Source: JBCCGI01 sp039029355 (lineage in GTDB: Bacteria > Planctomycetota > UBA1135 > GCA-002686595). Taken from it: a stretch of 64,000 bases of DNA. A model generated the notes under the pieces. It saw only the letters and a list, made by a program, of their open reading frames with translations, was not told the origin of the DNA and ran no database searches. A program made the translations under genes and the position numbers. Position 1 is the stretch's first letter, and the number at the start of each line of letters is the position of its first letter. Positions 8,939 to 16,956 of the stretch are shown here, piece by piece. The stretch spans positions 1 through 64,000 of the forward strand of contig JBCCGI010000001.1 of NCBI GenBank assembly GCA_039029355.1, given 5' to 3'.

Positions 8939-11479
8939 ATGCAGCCGTCGCGCTCCCTCCTCGTTGTGGCTCTGGCGAGCCTGCTCCTCTCCCCTCCCGC
9001 GGCACAGGAGCCGGGACCGAACACACCCTCGGCATCCAGGCTGCCGGGTTCCGGCGAGGAAGCGACAGCCAATGAGCATCGACAGGTCAGTGGCATCTAT
9101 CCGCACCTGGCGATGTTCAACACGCAGAACGAGTGCGGCATCGGCGCGGTGGTCGACTGGGCGGGCAACCTGTGGGCCATCACCTACGCCCCGCACAAGC
9201 CCAACGGGTCGGACGATCGCCTCTATCGCGTCTCCAAGGACCTGGAGATCACGGCCTTCGACGGCAGCATCGGCGGCACGCCGGCCAACCGCCTCATCCA
9301 CACCGAGACCGACCAGCTGGTCATCGGCCCCTACGTCATCGACGCCAAGGGCCAGGTCCGCGTCCTGCCGCGCGCGATGGTGGGCCGCTTCACCGGCACG
9401 GCCCGCCACCTGACCGAACCGGACCGCAAGGTCTACGTGGCCACGATGGAGGAGGGCATCTACGAGGTCGACCTCGACACGCTCGACTTCACGACCCTGT
9501 TCGCCGACGAGCAGGGTCAAACCGGATGGAACCGCTCGGGCGCGAAGGCGAGCGACGCCCCCCTGATGTCCATGCCCGGCTACCACGGCAAGGGCCTCTA
9601 CTCCGGCCAGGGCCGCCTGATCTACGCTAACAACGGCGAGGCCGGCCGCGCAGCACTCGAGCGCCCCGACGTCCCCTCGGGCGTGCTCGCGGAGTGGACG
9701 GGCGGCGACGCGCCCTGGCGCGTCGTTCGGCGAGCGCAGTTCACCGACGTCCGCGGCCCCGGTGGACTGCACGGGAACTCCGCCCCGGCCACGGACCCCG
9801 TCTGGGCCATCGGATGGGACCACCGCTCGCTCCTTCTGATGCTGCTCGAGGACGGCCGGTGGTCGTCCTACCGCCTCCCCAAGGGAAGCCACACCTACGA
9901 CGGAGCCCACGGCTGGAACACCGAGTGGCCGCGCTTCCGCGACCTCGGCGATCCCGAGCGCATAGCCATGAACATGCACGGGACCTTCTGGAGCTTCCCA
10001 CGCGGCTTCCGGCGCTCTAGCTCGAGCGGCATCGCGCCTCGATCCACGTACCTCAAGGTGATCGGCGACTACACCCGCTGGGGCCCGCACCTCGTGTTCG
10101 GCTGCGACGACACCGCGAAGAGCGAGTTCCTGAACAAGCGCCGCGCCAAGGCCTCGTTGAGCGCCCCCGGTCAATCCCACTCGAACCTGTGGTTCGCGTC
10201 GCCCACGGTCCTGGACAAGCTGGGACCGCCGCTTGGCCGCGGCGCGGTTTGGCTGCGCGACGACGTGGCCGCCGGAGCCTGCTCGGAGCCGTACCTGCTG
10301 GGCGATCCGACCCGCCCACGGGGCTTTCACCATCGCTCGCTGTGGCTCACCCACGGCGCGTCCGAGCCGCGGACGCTCGTTGTCGAGGTCGACTCCGAAG
10401 GAAGCGGCGCGTGGCAACGCACCGAGCAGATCGACGTGCCGGCGGGAAGGCCGCGCTTCTTCCCCATCCCCCACAGCTGGAACGGCGCGTGGATCCGGCT
10501 GACGCCGGCGGACGACACGCCGGGACTCTCGGCCGTCTTCCACTACCGCGCGCGCGATCCGCGTCCGCCCCTCCCGAGCACGACCCCGCTGCTCGCCCTG
10601 CCGACCCCCGAGCAGGCGCCCTCCAGCCACGGCCGCCTGCTGGTGCTCGGCGACGACCGGCGAACGCTGGGGTTCGCAGCCGCGAGCGGAGGGCTCGACG
10701 GCCAGCCGAGCGTTCTGTATGAGCTCGACGCCGACCTGGTGTTGCGACGCTCCCCCGAGCAAGAGCTCGTCGACACGGTCCTGCGGTCCACCGAGGTCGC
10801 CGACGTCATCGAGTACGACGCCGCCTCGGCGATCTACGTCGACGACGACGGCCAGCGATGGCGCCTCCCGCGCGCGACGCGCCACTTCCCCGAAACCCCG
10901 GGAGCCCGTGTCGACCGCGAAGTCGTCACCGAACGCGACCTCTTCCAATGCGCGGGCCTCCTCTATGAGCTCCCCGCACGCAACGCCGGAGGCTTCGCGA
11001 AGATCCGCCCCATCACGACGCACGGCCGCGTGATCCGCGACTACTGCTCCTACCGCGGCCTGATGGTGATGTCCGGCCTGGCGGCCGACCCGCCCGACAG
11101 CGCACACGTCGTTCGCTCCGAAGACGGTCAAGTGTCGCTCTGGGTCGGCGCGGTCGACGACCTGTGGCGCACCGGCAAGCCCGTCGGGGTCGGCGGCCCC
11201 TGGCTCGCGACCGATGTCGAGGCCGGAGAGCTCTCGGACCCGTACCTGATCACCGGCTTCGACCGGAAGACCCTGCACCTTGCGCACGCCGGGACCGGAA
11301 CCGTAAAGCTCACGGTCGAGGTCGACATCTCCGGCGATGGCGAGTGGGTGTCCTACGCCACGTTCGCCGTCGCCGAGGAAGGCCGAACGCACGTGTTCCC
11401 GGCTTCCTTCGGCGCGTACTGGGTCCGCGTCCGTTCGGATCGGCGCGCGACGGTGACCGCGCAGCTCAGGTACGAGTGA
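8939..11479 (+). CDS. large secreted protein of unknown function with internal C-terminal repeats
   Basis: This is an 846-aa protein with a clear signal peptide (MQPSRSLLVVALASLLLSPPAAQ). The N-terminal half looks propeller-like, with repeating W-x-I/YVIDAKGQ/VYVATMEEGIYEVDL units, as in proteins that read out a stored track. Two related segments of about 100 residues occur at about 440-540 and 730-846: both begin WL-x-D-V-A/E-A-G-x-x-S-x-PYL, continue with a charged LxLAH/LTH strand and a VEVDxxGxGxW motif, and end in a beta strand with a Tyr-Arg. This internal duplication suggests two copies of a ligand-binding beta sandwich. I found no catalytic motif of a known hydrolase. It probably acts in the periplasm or outside the cell; function unknown. 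Confidence 0.8.
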   Translation: MQPSRSLLVVALASLLLSPPAAQEPGPNTPSASRLPGSGEEATANEHRQVSGIYPHLAMFNTQNECGIGAVVDWAGNLWAITYAPHKPNGSDDRLYRVSKDLEITAFDGSIGGTPANRLIHTETDQLVIGPYVIDAKGQVRVLPRAMVGRFTGTARHLTEPDRKVYVATMEEGIYEVDLDTLDFTTLFADEQGQTGWNRSGAKASDAPLMSMPGYHGKGLYSGQGRLIYANNGEAGRAALERPDVPSGVLAEWTGGDAPWRVVRRAQFTDVRGPGGLHGNSAPATDPVWAIGWDHRSLLLMLLEDGRWSSYRLPKGSHTYDGAHGWNTEWPRFRDLGDPERIAMNMHGTFWSFPRGFRRSSSSGIAPRSTYLKVIGDYTRWGPHLVFGCDDTAKSEFLNKRRAKASLSAPGQSHSNLWFASPTVLDKLGPPLGRGAVWLRDDVAAGACSEPYLLGDPTRPRGFHHRSLWLTHGASEPRTLVVEVDSEGSGAWQRTEQIDVPAGRPRFFPIPHSWNGAWIRLTPADDTPGLSAVFHYRARDPRPPLPSTTPLLALPTPEQAPSSHGRLLVLGDDRRTLGFAAASGGLDGQPSVLYELDADLVLRRSPEQELVDTVLRSTEVADVIEYDAASAIYVDDDGQRWRLPRATRHFPETPGARVDREVVTERDLFQCAGLLYELPARNAGGFAKIRPITTHGRVIRDYCSYRGLMVMSGLAADPPDSAHVVRSEDGQVSLWVGAVDDLWRTGKPVGVGGPWLATDVEAGELSDPYLITGFDRKTLHLAHAGTGTVKLTVEVDISGDGEWVSYATFAVAEEGRTHVFPASFGAYWVRVRSDRRATVTAQLRYE

Positions 11480-11545
11480 CCGGGAGAGTGAGACTCGCAG
11501 CTCAGGAGACAAGCTCTCGCCCGCGCGGCGGGAGGAGGCTCAGCG

Positions 11546-11795
11546 CATGACCCGCAGCGCGACCGTCCCGCTCGGCCAAGGCCCCTCGTCCGCGTCCGGC
11601 GAGCGGCAGCGCAGCGCGTGGTTCGGAGAGCGACCGTCCCGGTCGAGCAAGGCCCCTCGTCCGCGTCCGGCGAGAGTTGGCGTAGCCCGTGCTTCGGAGA
11701 GCGACCGTCCCGCTCGAGGCAAGGCCCCTCGTCCGCGTCCGGCGAACGGCGGCGTAGCGCGTGGTCCGAAGGGTGACCGTTCCGCTCGGTAGCGT
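11546..11795. repeat. 71/72-bp intergenic tandem repeat, three copies plus a partial fourth
   Basis: The unit contains GACCGTCCCGCTCG, then CAAGGCCCCTCGTCCGCGTC, CGGCGA, a variable stretch and GGTTCGGAGAGC. The core AAGGCCCCTCG starts at 11578, 11649 and 11721, giving spacings of 71 and 72 bp; a diverged fourth copy begins near 11774. The repeat fills the gap between the stop of the 846-aa gene (11479) and the end of the AraC-type gene (11850). Reverse-frame translations give a spurious SPDADEGP repeat. It may be a family of dispersed intergenic repeats or structured RNA. Confidence 0.8.
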
Positions 11796-11849
11796 CGGTC
11801 TGCCCGAGTGCCGGCGAGGTCTCCATCGATACGCGATCGGCGCGGGCGG

Positions 11850-12827
11850 CTAGCTCCACTGCGCGCGGTATGCGCTGGGAGAAACGCCGAGCTCGCGCTG
11901 AAACGCGCGCCGCATGTGCTCTTCGTTCCCGAACCCCGCTCGCCTCGCGACGGCCGCAACGCCCTGGTCCGAGTCCTCGAGCAGATCCCGCGCCGCCTCG
12001 ACCCGCAGCTTCGTCACCGCCTGGGCGGGTGTGAGCCCGCGCGCGCGGACGTAGGCGCGGTGGAAGGTCCGCGGGCTCATGCGGCAGCGCGCGGCGAGTC
12101 GCTCGACGCGGAGGTCTTCGGTGAGGTGCTCGGAAACCCAGCGATGGAGCGCGTCGAAGTCGCCCCCCTCGTCGTTCACCTGAGCCTCGAGGCGGCGGCT
12201 GAACTGGGACTGCCCGCCCGACCGCTTCGAGTGCACGACCAGCCGCCGGGCGACGTCGAGCGCGGCGCCGCGCCCGATGTCGCGCTCGACCAGCGCGAGC
12301 GCGAGATCGATCCCGGCGGTGACGCCGGCCGAGGTCCACACACCGCGGTCCTCGATGAAGATGGGATCGGGGTCGACCTGGACGGCGGGATGACGCCGCT
12401 GGAGATCGTCGCAGTCGTCCCAGTGGGTGACGGCACGCCGCCCGTCGAGCAGCCCGGCAGCGGCGAGGAGGAACGCACCCGTGCACGTGCTCGCAAGCAC
12501 TTCGGCCCTGGGACCGTGCCGGGCGAGCCAGCCGACCAACCCGTCGTCCTCCGCCGCCTCGAATACGCCGGCCCCGCCGGGAACGAGGAGCACGTCCCGC
12601 GGCTGAACGCGCACCCGCGCGAGCGCGGTGGTCGCGAGCGTGATCCCGGGCTCCACGGCGATCTCCCCGCCCTCCTTCGAGACGAGCAGCACGCGGTAGA
12701 AGGAACGCCCCGACGGCCCCTTCGCGTCGCGAAAGACCTGGAGCGGCCCGGCGAGATCGAGCAGCTTCACACCGGCGTGGACGACCTGCAAGACGCGCCG
12801 CGCAGGCTTGGCAGAAATCGTGGGCAT
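11850..12827 (-). CDS. GlxA-family transcriptional regulator (DJ-1/PfpI domain plus AraC HTH)
   Basis: This is a 325-aa regulator starting at the ATG at 12827 with AAAGGA upstream. Residues 10-195 form a DJ-1/PfpI-like class I glutamine amidotransferase fold with the conserved nucleophile-elbow Cys115 in ASTCTGAF and AVTHWDDCDDL. Residues 225-325 are an AraC-type double HTH (LRVERLAARCRMSPRTFHRAYVRARGLTPAQAV, then GVAAVARRAGFGNEEHMRRAFQRELGVSPSAYR). Such regulators often sense small nitrogenous or aldehyde-type metabolites. The gene is divergent from the PLP decarboxylase with 72 bp between starts, so it probably controls that gene and possibly itself. The effector is unknown. Confidence 0.93.
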   Translation of the reverse strand: MPTISAKPARRVLQVVHAGVKLLDLAGPLQVFRDAKGPSGRSFYRVLLVSKEGGEIAVEPGITLATTALARVRVQPRDVLLVPGGAGVFEAAEDDGLVGWLARHGPRAEVLASTCTGAFLLAAAGLLDGRRAVTHWDDCDDLQRRHPAVQVDPDPIFIEDRGVWTSAGVTAGIDLALALVERDIGRGAALDVARRLVVHSKRSGGQSQFSRRLEAQVNDEGGDFDALHRWVSEHLTEDLRVERLAARCRMSPRTFHRAYVRARGLTPAQAVTKLRVEAARDLLEDSDQGVAAVARRAGFGNEEHMRRAFQRELGVSPSAYRAQWS

Positions 12828-12899
12828 TACGTCCTTTCTGCCACACGCCGACGAGCTTATCAAGGGGGGCGGAACGGACGAACCCCACGGAACCCGACG

Positions 12900-14360
12900 A
12901 TGAACGACACGACTGAAACCGGTCCTGACGCCGACACGGGCGCTCCCGCCTCCACCGAACACCCGTGGCTGATCCCCGACGGTCCGACGCTCGCGCGAAC
13001 GCTGCCCGGCATCCTCGCGGGGACCCGCGAGGGACTCATCGACGGACGCATCGCCCCCTCGCAATCCGTCCGGCGCACGACGAAAGAGGTGGCCGCGATC
13101 GACCTCGACGAGCCGATCGGGGCCGAGGCGGCCGCCCTCGAGCTGGCCGATCTGATGGAGCGCGGCGACCTTCGCAGCGCGGGCTCCCGCTGCTTCGGCT
13201 ACTTCAATCCCACCGCCGCGTGGCCGGGCGTGTTGGCGGACGTCGTGGTGTCGGCGCGCAACCCACAGCTCGCCGTCACGACGCACGCACCGGCGTCGAT
13301 GGCCATGGAGCGCCGCGCGCTCGCCTGGATGATCGAACGCATCGGCTGGTCCGGCGAGGCCTCGGGTCACTTCACGTCGGGGGGCTCGGAGGCCAACGGA
13401 GCGGGGCTGCTGGTGGCGCTCATTCGCGCCGACGCGGACTTCGCGGATCAGGGCGTGCGGGCGCTGCGGGGAGCTCCTCGCATCTACGCCTCGGCGGACT
13501 CGCACCTCGCCTGGGTCAAGCTCGCTCGCGCCGCGGGAATCGGAGCGGCCGCCGTGCGGCTCATCCCGACCGACGGCGCCGGCCGGATGAGCTCCGAAGC
13601 GCTCGCGCAGACCGTCGAGTCCGATCAGCGCGCCGGCGACGTCCCCATCCTGGTCGCCGCGACCGTGGGCACGACGAACGCCGGAGCCATCGACCCGGTC
13701 GCGGAGTGCCGCGCGATCTGCGACCGCTTCGGCGTCCACCTCCACGTCGACTCGGCCTGGGCCGGCGCGCTGGCCGCGTCGGACGAGCATCGCCACCACG
13801 TCGCCGAGCTCGAGCTCGCGGACTCGCTGACCATCGACGCGCACAAGTGGCTGTCGGTTCCGATGGGCACCGGCATGGTGTTCGTCCGCAACCGCGAGTG
13901 GCTGCATCGCGCGTACGGCGTGGCCACCGGCTACATGCCGACGGGCGACGGAGAGGACGCCTACATCACCACCGGGCAGTGGTCGCGGCGCTTCCTCGGC
14001 GCACGGCTCTGGATGATGCTCCGCGCGAACGGGCGTGCGGGATACGAGGCGCTGTTTCGAGCGCACTTCGCCCTGGCTCGCTCTCTGCGCGACGAGCTCC
14101 CCACCCACGGCTGGCGCGTGCTGAACGACACGCCGCTTCCCGTCGTGCTCTTCGAAGACGCGCGCGAAGGTGCGGAGAGCCAAGCGATCGCGGACGGCCT
14201 CGAGCATCACGGCGAGCTCTGGCTCGGTCGAGTTGAGTACGAGGGTCGCTCGGCCCTGCGCGCCTGCATGACGAGCTTCCTGACCGGCCCGGACGACACG
14301 GCGGTTCTGCTCGAGCGCCTCGGGCAAGTGCGACGAGCCGTCACTGCCGCAGGCGCGTGA
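12900..14360 (+). CDS. PLP-dependent group II amino-acid decarboxylase family protein
   Basis: This is a 486-aa cytoplasmic enzyme of fold-type I. Visible motifs are GHFTSGGSEANGAGL (PLP phosphate region), HVDSAWAGAL (Asp holding the pyridine nitrogen) and the Schiff-base Lys316 in TIDAHKWLSVPMGTG. These match the glutamate / aromatic-L-amino-acid / tyrosine decarboxylase family and its usual length of 470-500 residues. Family enzymes release CO2 from an L-amino acid to give an amine. The substrate cannot be told from sequence, since the family also contains aldehyde synthases. It faces a GlxA-type regulator across a 72-bp divergent promoter region, consistent with substrate-induced expression. 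The start is the ATG at 12900; no strong ribosome-binding site is visible. Confidence 0.9.
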   Translation: MNDTTETGPDADTGAPASTEHPWLIPDGPTLARTLPGILAGTREGLIDGRIAPSQSVRRTTKEVAAIDLDEPIGAEAAALELADLMERGDLRSAGSRCFGYFNPTAAWPGVLADVVVSARNPQLAVTTHAPASMAMERRALAWMIERIGWSGEASGHFTSGGSEANGAGLLVALIRADADFADQGVRALRGAPRIYASADSHLAWVKLARAAGIGAAAVRLIPTDGAGRMSSEALAQTVESDQRAGDVPILVAATVGTTNAGAIDPVAECRAICDRFGVHLHVDSAWAGALAASDEHRHHVAELELADSLTIDAHKWLSVPMGTGMVFVRNREWLHRAYGVATGYMPTGDGEDAYITTGQWSRRFLGARLWMMLRANGRAGYEALFRAHFALARSLRDELPTHGWRVLNDTPLPVVLFEDAREGAESQAIADGLEHHGELWLGRVEYEGRSALRACMTSFLTGPDDTAVLLERLGQVRRAVTAAGA

Positions 14361-14514
14361 CTTCGAGGACGTCGCTCCCGCTGTGCGCCGCGCGCCAACC
14401 CCCTTCTCTAATGGGGTCGGCCGCATGGGGTCGGCCGCCGGCCGTGGCACGCGCCCCACTCCCGCCGAGCGGGACGCGTTCGAGCTTTTTCGGAGAGGCC
14501 GCTTGCGTTCCAAG

Positions 14515-14526
14515 TAGACTGGTCTA
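14515..14526. promoter_or_regulatory. TetR operator, copy 1 (TAGACTGGTCTA)
   Basis: This near-palindrome lies 11 bp before the TetR start codon, embedded in TTCCAAGTAGACTGGTCTA. An almost identical site precedes the SDR gene at 15390. The TAGAC(C/T)-GGTC(T/C)A form resembles operators known for NemR/AcuR-like TetR proteins. Autorepression is inferred. Confidence 0.75.
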
Positions 14527-14537
14527 ATCTAGCCCCC

Positions 14538-15164
14538 ATGGCACGACCGAGGCGAAGCCAAGACAGCCGCGAGCGCCTGCTCGAAGAGGGCATCTCATCG
14601 CTCCTCCGAGACGGGTATCACGGCACCGGCCTGAACGCGGTCCTGGATCGCGCGCAGGTCCCGAAGGGGTCCTTCTACAACCACTTCAAGAGCAAGGAGG
14701 ACTTCGCGATCGCCGCCATCGAGCGCTACGCGTCGTGCCTAGGGCGGCAGCTGAAGGAGTCGCTCGAGGGCGCCCCCGATCCGATCGCCGGCCTGCGCGC
14801 CTTCTTCCGCTCGCAGATGGACGAGTTCGCCGAGGCGGGCTTCGTCGGCGGCTGCCTGGTCGCCAACCTGGGCTCCGAACTGGAGGGCAACGACGCTTGC
14901 CGCGAGGTCCTGGACGCCTCGATGCAGGGCTACCGCAACGGGCTCCTGGGCGCGATCCAGGACGCCCAGGCCGAGGGGTTTCTGCGCTCCGACCTCCCCG
15001 GACAGGCGATGGCCGACCTGCTCGTCTCGGCCTGGGAGGGTGCTGTGATTCGAATGAAGATCCAGCGCTCGCTGAAGCCGCTGGAACAGTGCCTGGAGCA
15101 GTTGCTGGACGGCTACTTCCGCCCCGCAGAGCTGCCCTCCAAGGCAGGCCCGCTTCCGTACTAG
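14538..15164 (+). CDS. TetR/AcrR family transcriptional regulator
   Basis: This is a 208-aa repressor. Residues 8-56 are the TetR HTH (RERLLEEGISSLLRDGYHGTGLNAVLDRAQVPKGSFYNHF KSKEDF in two parts). The ligand domain has VGGCLVANLGSELEGNDACREVL, typical of the TetR subgroup that senses electrophiles, quinones or aldehydes. The ATG at 14538 has no Shine-Dalgarno sequence, and the operator ends 11 bp upstream, so a short or leaderless transcript is likely. The same operator stands before the SDR operon at 15390, which makes the SDR-SnoaL-tautomerase genes its probable targets. Repression lifted by a reactive small molecule is the expected logic, by family analogy. Confidence 0.92.
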   Translation: MARPRRSQDSRERLLEEGISSLLRDGYHGTGLNAVLDRAQVPKGSFYNHFKSKEDFAIAAIERYASCLGRQLKESLEGAPDPIAGLRAFFRSQMDEFAEAGFVGGCLVANLGSELEGNDACREVLDASMQGYRNGLLGAIQDAQAEGFLRSDLPGQAMADLLVSAWEGAVIRMKIQRSLKPLEQCLEQLLDGYFRPAELPSKAGPLPY

Positions 15165-15230
15165 GCACGCGCCTCGCCACGCCAGCCACCACCGACCCGC
15201 CAGCTCCCGCAGCCCCGCCGCTCTGCCCGC

Positions 15231-15321
15231 CTGCCGCCTGCCGCCTGCCGCCTGCCGCCTGCCGCCTGCCGCCTGCCGCCTGCCGCCTGCCGCCCGTCGC
15301 CCGTCGCCCGTCGCCCGTCGC
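15231..15321. repeat. 7-bp tandem repeat: 9 x CTGCCGC then 4 x CCGTCGC
   Basis: The heptamer CTGCCGC repeats nine times (15231-15293) and its variant CCGTCGC four times (15294-15321) without interruption. It lies between the TetR stop and the second operator. Heptamer repeats of this kind are slippage-prone. It has no spacers, so it is not CRISPR. Confidence 0.9.
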
Positions 15322-15389
15322 CGCGCCAGCCACACCACCCGAGCACCCCCGGGAGCGCCTTCCGGGGTTCCTTTTTGACCCATTCCAAG

Positions 15390-15401
15390 TAGACCGGTCC
15401 A
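15390..15401. promoter_or_regulatory. TetR operator, copy 2 (TAGACCGGTCCA)
   Basis: It is embedded in ATTCCAAGTAGACCGGTCCA, sharing the CCAAGTAGAC-GGTC core with the site at 14515 including bases outside the dyad. It lies 17 bp upstream of the SDR start. Two such sites in 900 bp, each directly before a gene, support one TetR regulon. Confidence 0.75.
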
Positions 15402-15418
15402 CTCTGAACGCAAAGACT

Positions 15419-16177
15419 ATGAAGCAGCAAAACAACAACCTCACCGCCATCGTCACCGGATCCTCGAGCGGCATCGGCCGCGAGATCGCCCGCGCCTTCC
15501 TCGACGCCGGGCACCGCGTCGTCCTGCACGGGCGGGACTCCGACAAGCTGGAGAGCGTCCGCCAGGAGCTCTCGTCGACGGCCCCCGACGCCGCCGATCG
15601 GCTGGCCGCCGTGCGCGGCGACATCGGAGACGCGGCAACCGGGCGCGCCCTGGCTCGCACCGCCGTGGAGCGTTTCGGCTCCGTCGACGTGCTGGTGAAC
15701 AACGCCGGCGCGTTCTCCCCCAAGCCCTTCCTCGACGTCACCGAGAACGAGCTCGACGGCTACCTGCAGGGCAACCTCAAGGGGACGTACCTGACGACCC
15801 AGGCCGCCGTGCGCGAGATGCGCTCGGCGGGCGGCGGCAGCATCGTCAACATCGGCACCGTCCTGATCGATCACGCCGTGGGCGGGCTCCCCGCGTCGGC
15901 GCCGCTCGCCAGCAAGGGGGGCGTTCACGCCTTGACCAAGAGCCTCGCCGCCGAGCTCGCCCCCGACGGGATCCGCGTGAACCTCGTCGCGCCGGGAGTG
16001 GTCCGGACGCCCCTCCACGAAGCGGTCGAAGTCGACGCGTTCGGCGAGGTGGCTCTGCTCAACCGCGTGGGCGAGGCGCACGAGATCGCCGAGGCGGTCC
16101 TCTACCTCGCGAACGCCCAGTTCACCACCGGCCACCTGCTGAACGTCGACGGTGGCTTCGTCACGGGTCGCGCCTAG
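15419..16177 (+). CDS. short-chain dehydrogenase/reductase family protein lacking the canonical Tyr
   Basis: This is a 252-aa Rossmann-fold protein. The cofactor motif TGSSSGIG is at 13-20 and NNAG at 94-97; the C-terminal SDR signature VNLVAPGVVRTPL and the closing LNVDGGFVTGR are intact. The active-site region reads ASAPLASKGG: Lys166 is present, but the position four residues before it, normally Tyr, is Pro162. Proteins with this P-x-x-x-K form a recognisable SDR subgroup, so the change is probably ancestral rather than damage. Catalysis by a different residue or a non-classical role follows. The ATG at 15419 is 17 bp after the TetR operator. It is the first gene of an operon with the SnoaL-like and tautomerase genes. 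Confidence 0.9.
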   Translation: MKQQNNNLTAIVTGSSSGIGREIARAFLDAGHRVVLHGRDSDKLESVRQELSSTAPDAADRLAAVRGDIGDAATGRALARTAVERFGSVDVLVNNAGAFSPKPFLDVTENELDGYLQGNLKGTYLTTQAAVREMRSAGGGSIVNIGTVLIDHAVGGLPASAPLASKGGVHALTKSLAAELAPDGIRVNLVAPGVVRTPLHEAVEVDAFGEVALLNRVGEAHEIAEAVLYLANAQFTTGHLLNVDGGFVTGRA

Positions 16178-16192
16178 TCCGGAGACAGAACC

Positions 16193-16600
16193 ATGCAACC
16201 TCAAACGACGAACCAAACCGACCACGCAGCAGCCCTCGACGTGCTCGAGGCGTACTACGACGGCCTCTACCAGCTCGACATCGCCAAGCTGCGCGAGGTC
16301 TTCTCGCCCAGCGCGCGCTACGCGACCATCGCGAACGGCTCGCTACTCGAGCTCTCGATCGACGAGTACTACGCGCGGCTCGCGCAGCGCACCGCGCCGC
16401 GGGACGAAGGCGTTCCGTACGGCTACCGCGTCATCTCGCTCCGCTTCGCGGGTGAGAACACCGCGCTGGCCGAGCTGGAGTGCTCGTTCTTCGGACACGA
16501 CTACACCGACTTCCTCTCCCTGCTCCGCATCGACGGCCGGTGGCGCATCCAGTCCAAGGTCTTCGAAGGGGTTCCGCACAACGTCAAGGAGGCGAGCTGA
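16193..16600 (+). CDS. SnoaL/NTF2-like (putative lumazine-binding) protein
   Basis: This is a 135-aa protein with the cone-shaped NTF2-like fold pattern: an N-terminal helix (HAAALDVLEAYYDGLYQLDIAKLREVFSPSARYAT), SLLELSIDEYYARLAQR, then paired strands ALAELECSF and SLLRIDGRWRIQSKVFE. These are the hallmarks of the putative lumazine-binding / nuclear transport factor 2 family, which includes small isomerases and unassigned proteins. Length is typical. It starts 16 bp after the SDR stop and is followed after 1 bp by the tautomerase gene, so the three are almost certainly co-transcribed under the TetR operator. Confidence 0.82.
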   Translation: MQPQTTNQTDHAAALDVLEAYYDGLYQLDIAKLREVFSPSARYATIANGSLLELSIDEYYARLAQRTAPRDEGVPYGYRVISLRFAGENTALAELECSFFGHDYTDFLSLLRIDGRWRIQSKVFEGVPHNVKEAS

Positions 16601-16601
16601 G

Positions 16602-16817
16602 ATGCCCTACGTCCACGTACAGATCACCCGCGAGGGAGACACTTCGGCCGCGGCCAAGGCGAAGGTCATCGAGGGGATGACCCGCGTTCTCGAAGACGTG
16701 CTTGGCAAGGACCCGCAAACCACCTTCGTGGTGATCGATGAGGTTGAGCTCGACAGCTGGGGGATCGGTGGCCTGCCGGTTGAGGAGTACCGGCGCCGTC
16801 GGGCGGCGGAGCGCTGA
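16602..16817 (+). CDS. 4-oxalocrotonate tautomerase family enzyme
   Basis: This is a 71-aa protein beginning MPYVHVQ, so removal of Met exposes the catalytic Pro1 of the family. The rest (KAKVIEGMTRVLEDVLGKDPQTTFVVIDEVELDSWGIGG) fits the beta-alpha-beta tautomerase fold and its 60-75 residue length; the native enzymes form hexamers. The start is fixed by Pro1 and lies 1 bp after the SnoaL stop, indicating translational coupling. Likely roles are keto-enol tautomerisation or handling of unsaturated or halogenated acids. A paralogue is found at 45251. Confidence 0.92.
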   Translation: MPYVHVQITREGDTSAAAKAKVIEGMTRVLEDVLGKDPQTTFVVIDEVELDSWGIGGLPVEEYRRRRAAER

Positions 16818-16956
16818 GAGGTGGAGTGAGGCCCATCGCGCTCGTGGTTGGCACGGGTGCGGTGGGTCCCGCCGGGCAGCCCCGGCCCGCGCCCTGGGGA
16901 GTAGCAGCCAGAAGCCCGGGGCAGCTATCAGCGACCGAGACTCATCGGTCCACCCT

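Noticed and set aside
8102..11512. 1136-codon reverse frame over two forward genes
   Set aside because: Long open frames are expected opposite GC-rich genes; the translation has no domain or signal, while the forward genes have clear signal peptides and domains.
11353..12888. Reverse frame with repeated SPDADEGP peptide
   Set aside because: The peptide comes from the 71/72-bp intergenic DNA repeat read through in one frame; the real gene there is the GlxA-type regulator.
11850..14513. 887-codon reverse frame as one regulator fusion
   Set aside because: Only the part downstream of the ATG at 12827 carries domains; the upstream part is antisense to the decarboxylase.
15231..15321. Possible CRISPR array
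   Set aside because: Seven-base units without spacers; no cas genes anywhere in the window.
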